Of a stretch of 64,000 nucleotides of DNA, positions 61,722-64,000 are shown one piece after another (position 1 is the first letter of the stretch; each line of letters begins with the position of its first letter). The stretch covers positions 3,589,054 to 3,653,053 of the forward strand of contig OU015529.1 in NCBI GenBank assembly GCA_907165065.1, read 5' to 3'. Origin of the DNA: Caprimulgus europaeus. Taxonomy: Eukaryota; Chordata; Aves; Caprimulgiformes; Caprimulgidae. Under the pieces are notes generated by a model that saw nothing but the letters and a program-made list of their open reading frames with translations, was not told where the DNA came from and did no database searches. The position numbers and the translations under genes are program-made.

Positions 61722-63740
61722 GTGAGTAAACTTTAAAAAAAGTAAAGAATTGTATCACTTCACTATTAAATAATAGTATCATGTGTTCAGTGAGATAAAT
61801 TAATTTAACTGTTTCAAGTGAAAAATGTGCTTAATCACACTTTGGAGTGCATGTCTGAAATAATGATATTTTCTAAGAAAAATAGTCAAAATTAGGAGTG
61901 TATGTCTGAAATTATGCTAAAAAAAACTATGCTAGAAAATTTACTTACTGAAAAAAATATTTTAGTTGTGGAGCATTCATACTGATTCATCACTAAAGCT
62001 GTCAGCAAAGTACTGATATTAAAACAATTTCATTTTAATTACTTTCATATTGATTATATTCATATGGATAGAATTAAGATGACAAAAAATGTTAGTAGTC
62101 TGACTGGGAATGTGATGTGAAGAGGAGGTTACCTGTTGCTGTGGTTCTTTCTGCTGTTGCCTTTAGTCACCTGAGTAGGTTTTACTCATAAGAGCAGTTC
62201 TGTTGACTTGAAAGAATTACAGAGGTGGGCAGGAATATTGGCAGGAGTAGGTGATGGTCACTTAGAGATGCCAGAGTTACGTGCTGGTGTAAAGTGGAAC
62301 TGTGCAGTAGCTGTGTAGGAGGCCTCAGTTCCACAGCTGTTTGTTTTGTATTATGTTGTAATACTCAATAACTAACAAAACCAAAGTAGATTCACTAGTA
62401 AAAGCAAATAAGATGCTTTTATATTTTACTTGAGTGAAAGTAAATATTTGTGCTGGCCTAGTCAATTATTTGAAAAAGAATAAAATACTGCTTGAAATCT
62501 ATTTCAAGAGCTTTAAACTTTTTTTTTTAATTATTTCCATAGGAATTAGGATTACATGGATTTGAAGCAACTTTGATTCCAGTTTTGTCATTTGAATTCA
62601 TCTCTCTTGAAAGCTTATTTGAAAAGGTAAGTTTAAAATTATTTCAGTTGCCTCATTTTCAACAGAATTTAGGGCATGGTTGCCAAGATGCTGTGTCTTA
62701 TCTTGATTTAATAATTGCCCTTGCTGGTACCTGTTCCTGTGTTTCCACACACACAGTTGTTTACAATACCATATTTAGAAGAGAAATGTATAACAAATCT
62801 CAAATTCAGAACAAAACATGCACTGATTCTGTTAATTCTGAGAATCTACAGGAAAAGAGAAGGATTCTTGTCACTGAAATGAGCTGGAAGGATGGTGAAT
62901 GACATAACAGGTACTTACAAATTCATACAAGAGAAATCCACTGTTATTCCAAGCAGACACCTCCCTGCTTCCTCAAAGAACAATTAAGATTACTGATGGG
63001 CTCTCAAAGATAAGTAAAAAAAAAAGGAAAAATGTTCTTCAATCACTTTTAAATGCAGATTGTGATAGACTGAAACACTTAACACCTAAATTCAGGGCTG
63101 TTGGAGATGGTCAATAAAGGGAACCTCCCTGGGAAAAAAAAATAACTTTTAAAATAAATATACATTGAAAAAGAGCAGAAAGAGAACACCAATAATGCAT
63201 TTTTATTCCACATAACTAGGAGAGGCAGTACACAACTTCAGTACAGTGTAAGGGTGAACCTCAGGTAACCTTTAGTTGTCACTGCAGTCTTCTAACTTCT
63301 TTCTGTGACAAAATGCCCCAATATCTGTGACTATCTATAATCCATCATCAATCTAAATATGAATTCTATCTGATCAAATTAATTTTTTAACAAGTATGGA
63401 CAACATACTTGATGTTGTGTCCAATATTGTATCATGTTGTATACAATATGGTATTGTTATACATTTCTCTTATAAATACTCTGGCTACTGATACTAATGA
63501 AATATTTGCCCATTTCAGTTCCAGACATTTATTGAAGCTGTTTGTTCTTCACAAGATTATGAAGAGTTGATCAACTTTATTTTTTCATTTATTTACTCTT
63601 TTTTTTAAAAAAATTTACTTCTTAAATTTACTTTTATAAGTAGCTCTCTCATCCAGAGTGTTATGGAGGCCTAGTTTTTACCAGTCCTAGAGCATTAGAA
63701 GCCATCAAGATATGTTTAAAAGAGAACAGTAAAAATGAAG
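61659..63740 (+). CDS. UROS: UROS, uroporphyrinogen-III synthase, N-terminal part (runs off window)
   Basis: Exons 61659-61721, 62543-62626 and 63644-63740 encode 81 residues plus one base. The gene continues beyond the right edge. UROS (EC 4.2.1.75) closes and inverts ring D of hydroxymethylbilane to form uroporphyrinogen III, the fourth step from glycine in haem synthesis, in the cytosol. The start MKVLLLKD and [20 protein letters not shown] match human UROS with no length difference over 81 residues. The conserved FTSPRA block falls at residues 61-66, as in human. All introns are GT-AG with consistent phases. ATG at 61,659 is preceded by acceptors at 61,631 and 61,642. The remaining two thirds of the enzyme is not in the window. 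Confidence 0.95.
61722..62542 (+). other. UROS: UROS intron after first coding exon
   Basis: About 0.8 kb, AT-rich; no repeat or gene recognised. Confidence 0.75.
62543..62626 (+). CDS. UROS: UROS second coding exon (residues 22-49)
   Basis: [20 protein letters not shown], then SLESLFEK. Acceptor TTTCCATAG, donor AAG/GTAAGT; phase 0 at both ends. Confidence 0.94.
62627..63643 (+). other. UROS: UROS intron after second coding exon
   Basis: About 1 kb, AT-rich; no repeat family or gene recognised. Confidence 0.75.
63644..63740 (+). CDS. UROS: UROS third coding exon (residues 50-82, partial codon)
   Basis: [20 protein letters not shown], then [12 protein letters not shown] and one base. Human has [20 protein letters not shown]. 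Acceptor TATAAGTAG is weak on pyrimidines, but the frame and homology fix it. Donor AAG/GTAAGT. Confidence 0.94.
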
Positions 63741-64000
63741 GTAAGTGCATATTTATATTCCTTGGTCTTTCTCTTTCAGTATTTTGTTGAGTTTGTAGTT
63801 TTGTTTCACCCACCAGCAGGTGTTTGGGGTATAGCTTTGTAAAAAAAGCTGTATCTCATAGATCTTTTGGCATCATAAAGACCTCATGCTAAATTGAGCT
63901 TTTAAAGGGTTGAGGGTTCTGTTTTCCACACTTATGCTGTGTGGAAAAGGCTTTTGGTATAAATTACTAATTAGTGTGAGGTTTTTTTCAGTTGTGATTA
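63741..64000 (+). other. UROS: UROS intron, cut by window edge
   Basis: 260 bp of intron with nothing recognised; the next exon lies outside. Confidence 0.8.

Noticed and set aside
1-64000. tRNA, rRNA, snoRNA or CRISPR-like arrays
   Set aside because: No tRNA B-box with a foldable clover-leaf, no rRNA stretch, no convincing C/D or H/ACA pair and no spaced direct-repeat array was seen. The periodic repeats present are microsatellites or short tandem repeats.

Overview
The window is vertebrate nuclear DNA and almost certainly from a bird. It is AT-rich, its exons are small and its introns long. About fifteen CR1 LINE fragments carry the typical avian CR1 3' end, and two retroviral LTR-like blocks resemble avian families. 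The three recognised genes (DHX32, BCCIP, UROS) are neighbours in the same relative orientation in human 10q26. The species cannot be named from what is here.

Layout. Positions 1-14,148 contain no gene I can name. This stretch has four CR1 fragments, a (TA)n microsatellite and a few splice-flanked open segments on the minus strand that I could not assign. DHX32, on the plus strand, fills 14,370-43,887: eleven coding exons join without a phase error into 749 codons plus stop. One intron, 10.7 kb long, and several others hold CR1 copies, and intron 2 holds an antisense LTR-like block. BCCIP, on the minus strand, follows tail to tail at 44,341-54,804: seven coding exons, 305 codons. The two stop codons are only 453 bp apart and the nearest candidate poly(A) signals 208 bp apart. 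A CpG island at about 54,400-55,250 contains BCCIP exon 1 and looks like a shared promoter with UROS on the plus strand. UROS has a probable non-coding first exon ending at a good donor at 54,930/54,931. Its first intron is about 6.7 kb and contains a solo LTR and one CR1. Three coding exons (61,659-63,740) encode the first 81 residues, and the gene runs off the right edge.

Functions. DHX32 is a DEAH/RHA-family helicase-like protein whose catalytic motifs are strongly altered here, as they are in its orthologues. BCCIP is a conserved nuclear acidic protein that binds BRCA2 and p21 and acts in genome maintenance and ribosome biogenesis. UROS makes uroporphyrinogen III in haem synthesis. They do not form a pathway; their arrangement (one convergent pair, one divergent pair) is the main link.

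The points most worth checking are unassigned exon-like segments at 2,594-2,755 and 13,170-13,243 (minus strand), two exon-like segments inside BCCIP introns, a GATA-motif cluster before the UROS start exon, inverted CR1 pairs around DHX32 exons, and the solo LTR next to the BCCIP/UROS promoter. No clearly new biological system was found. All exon limits come from reading splice sites and frames by eye, checked against remembered human protein sequences, with no transcript data.
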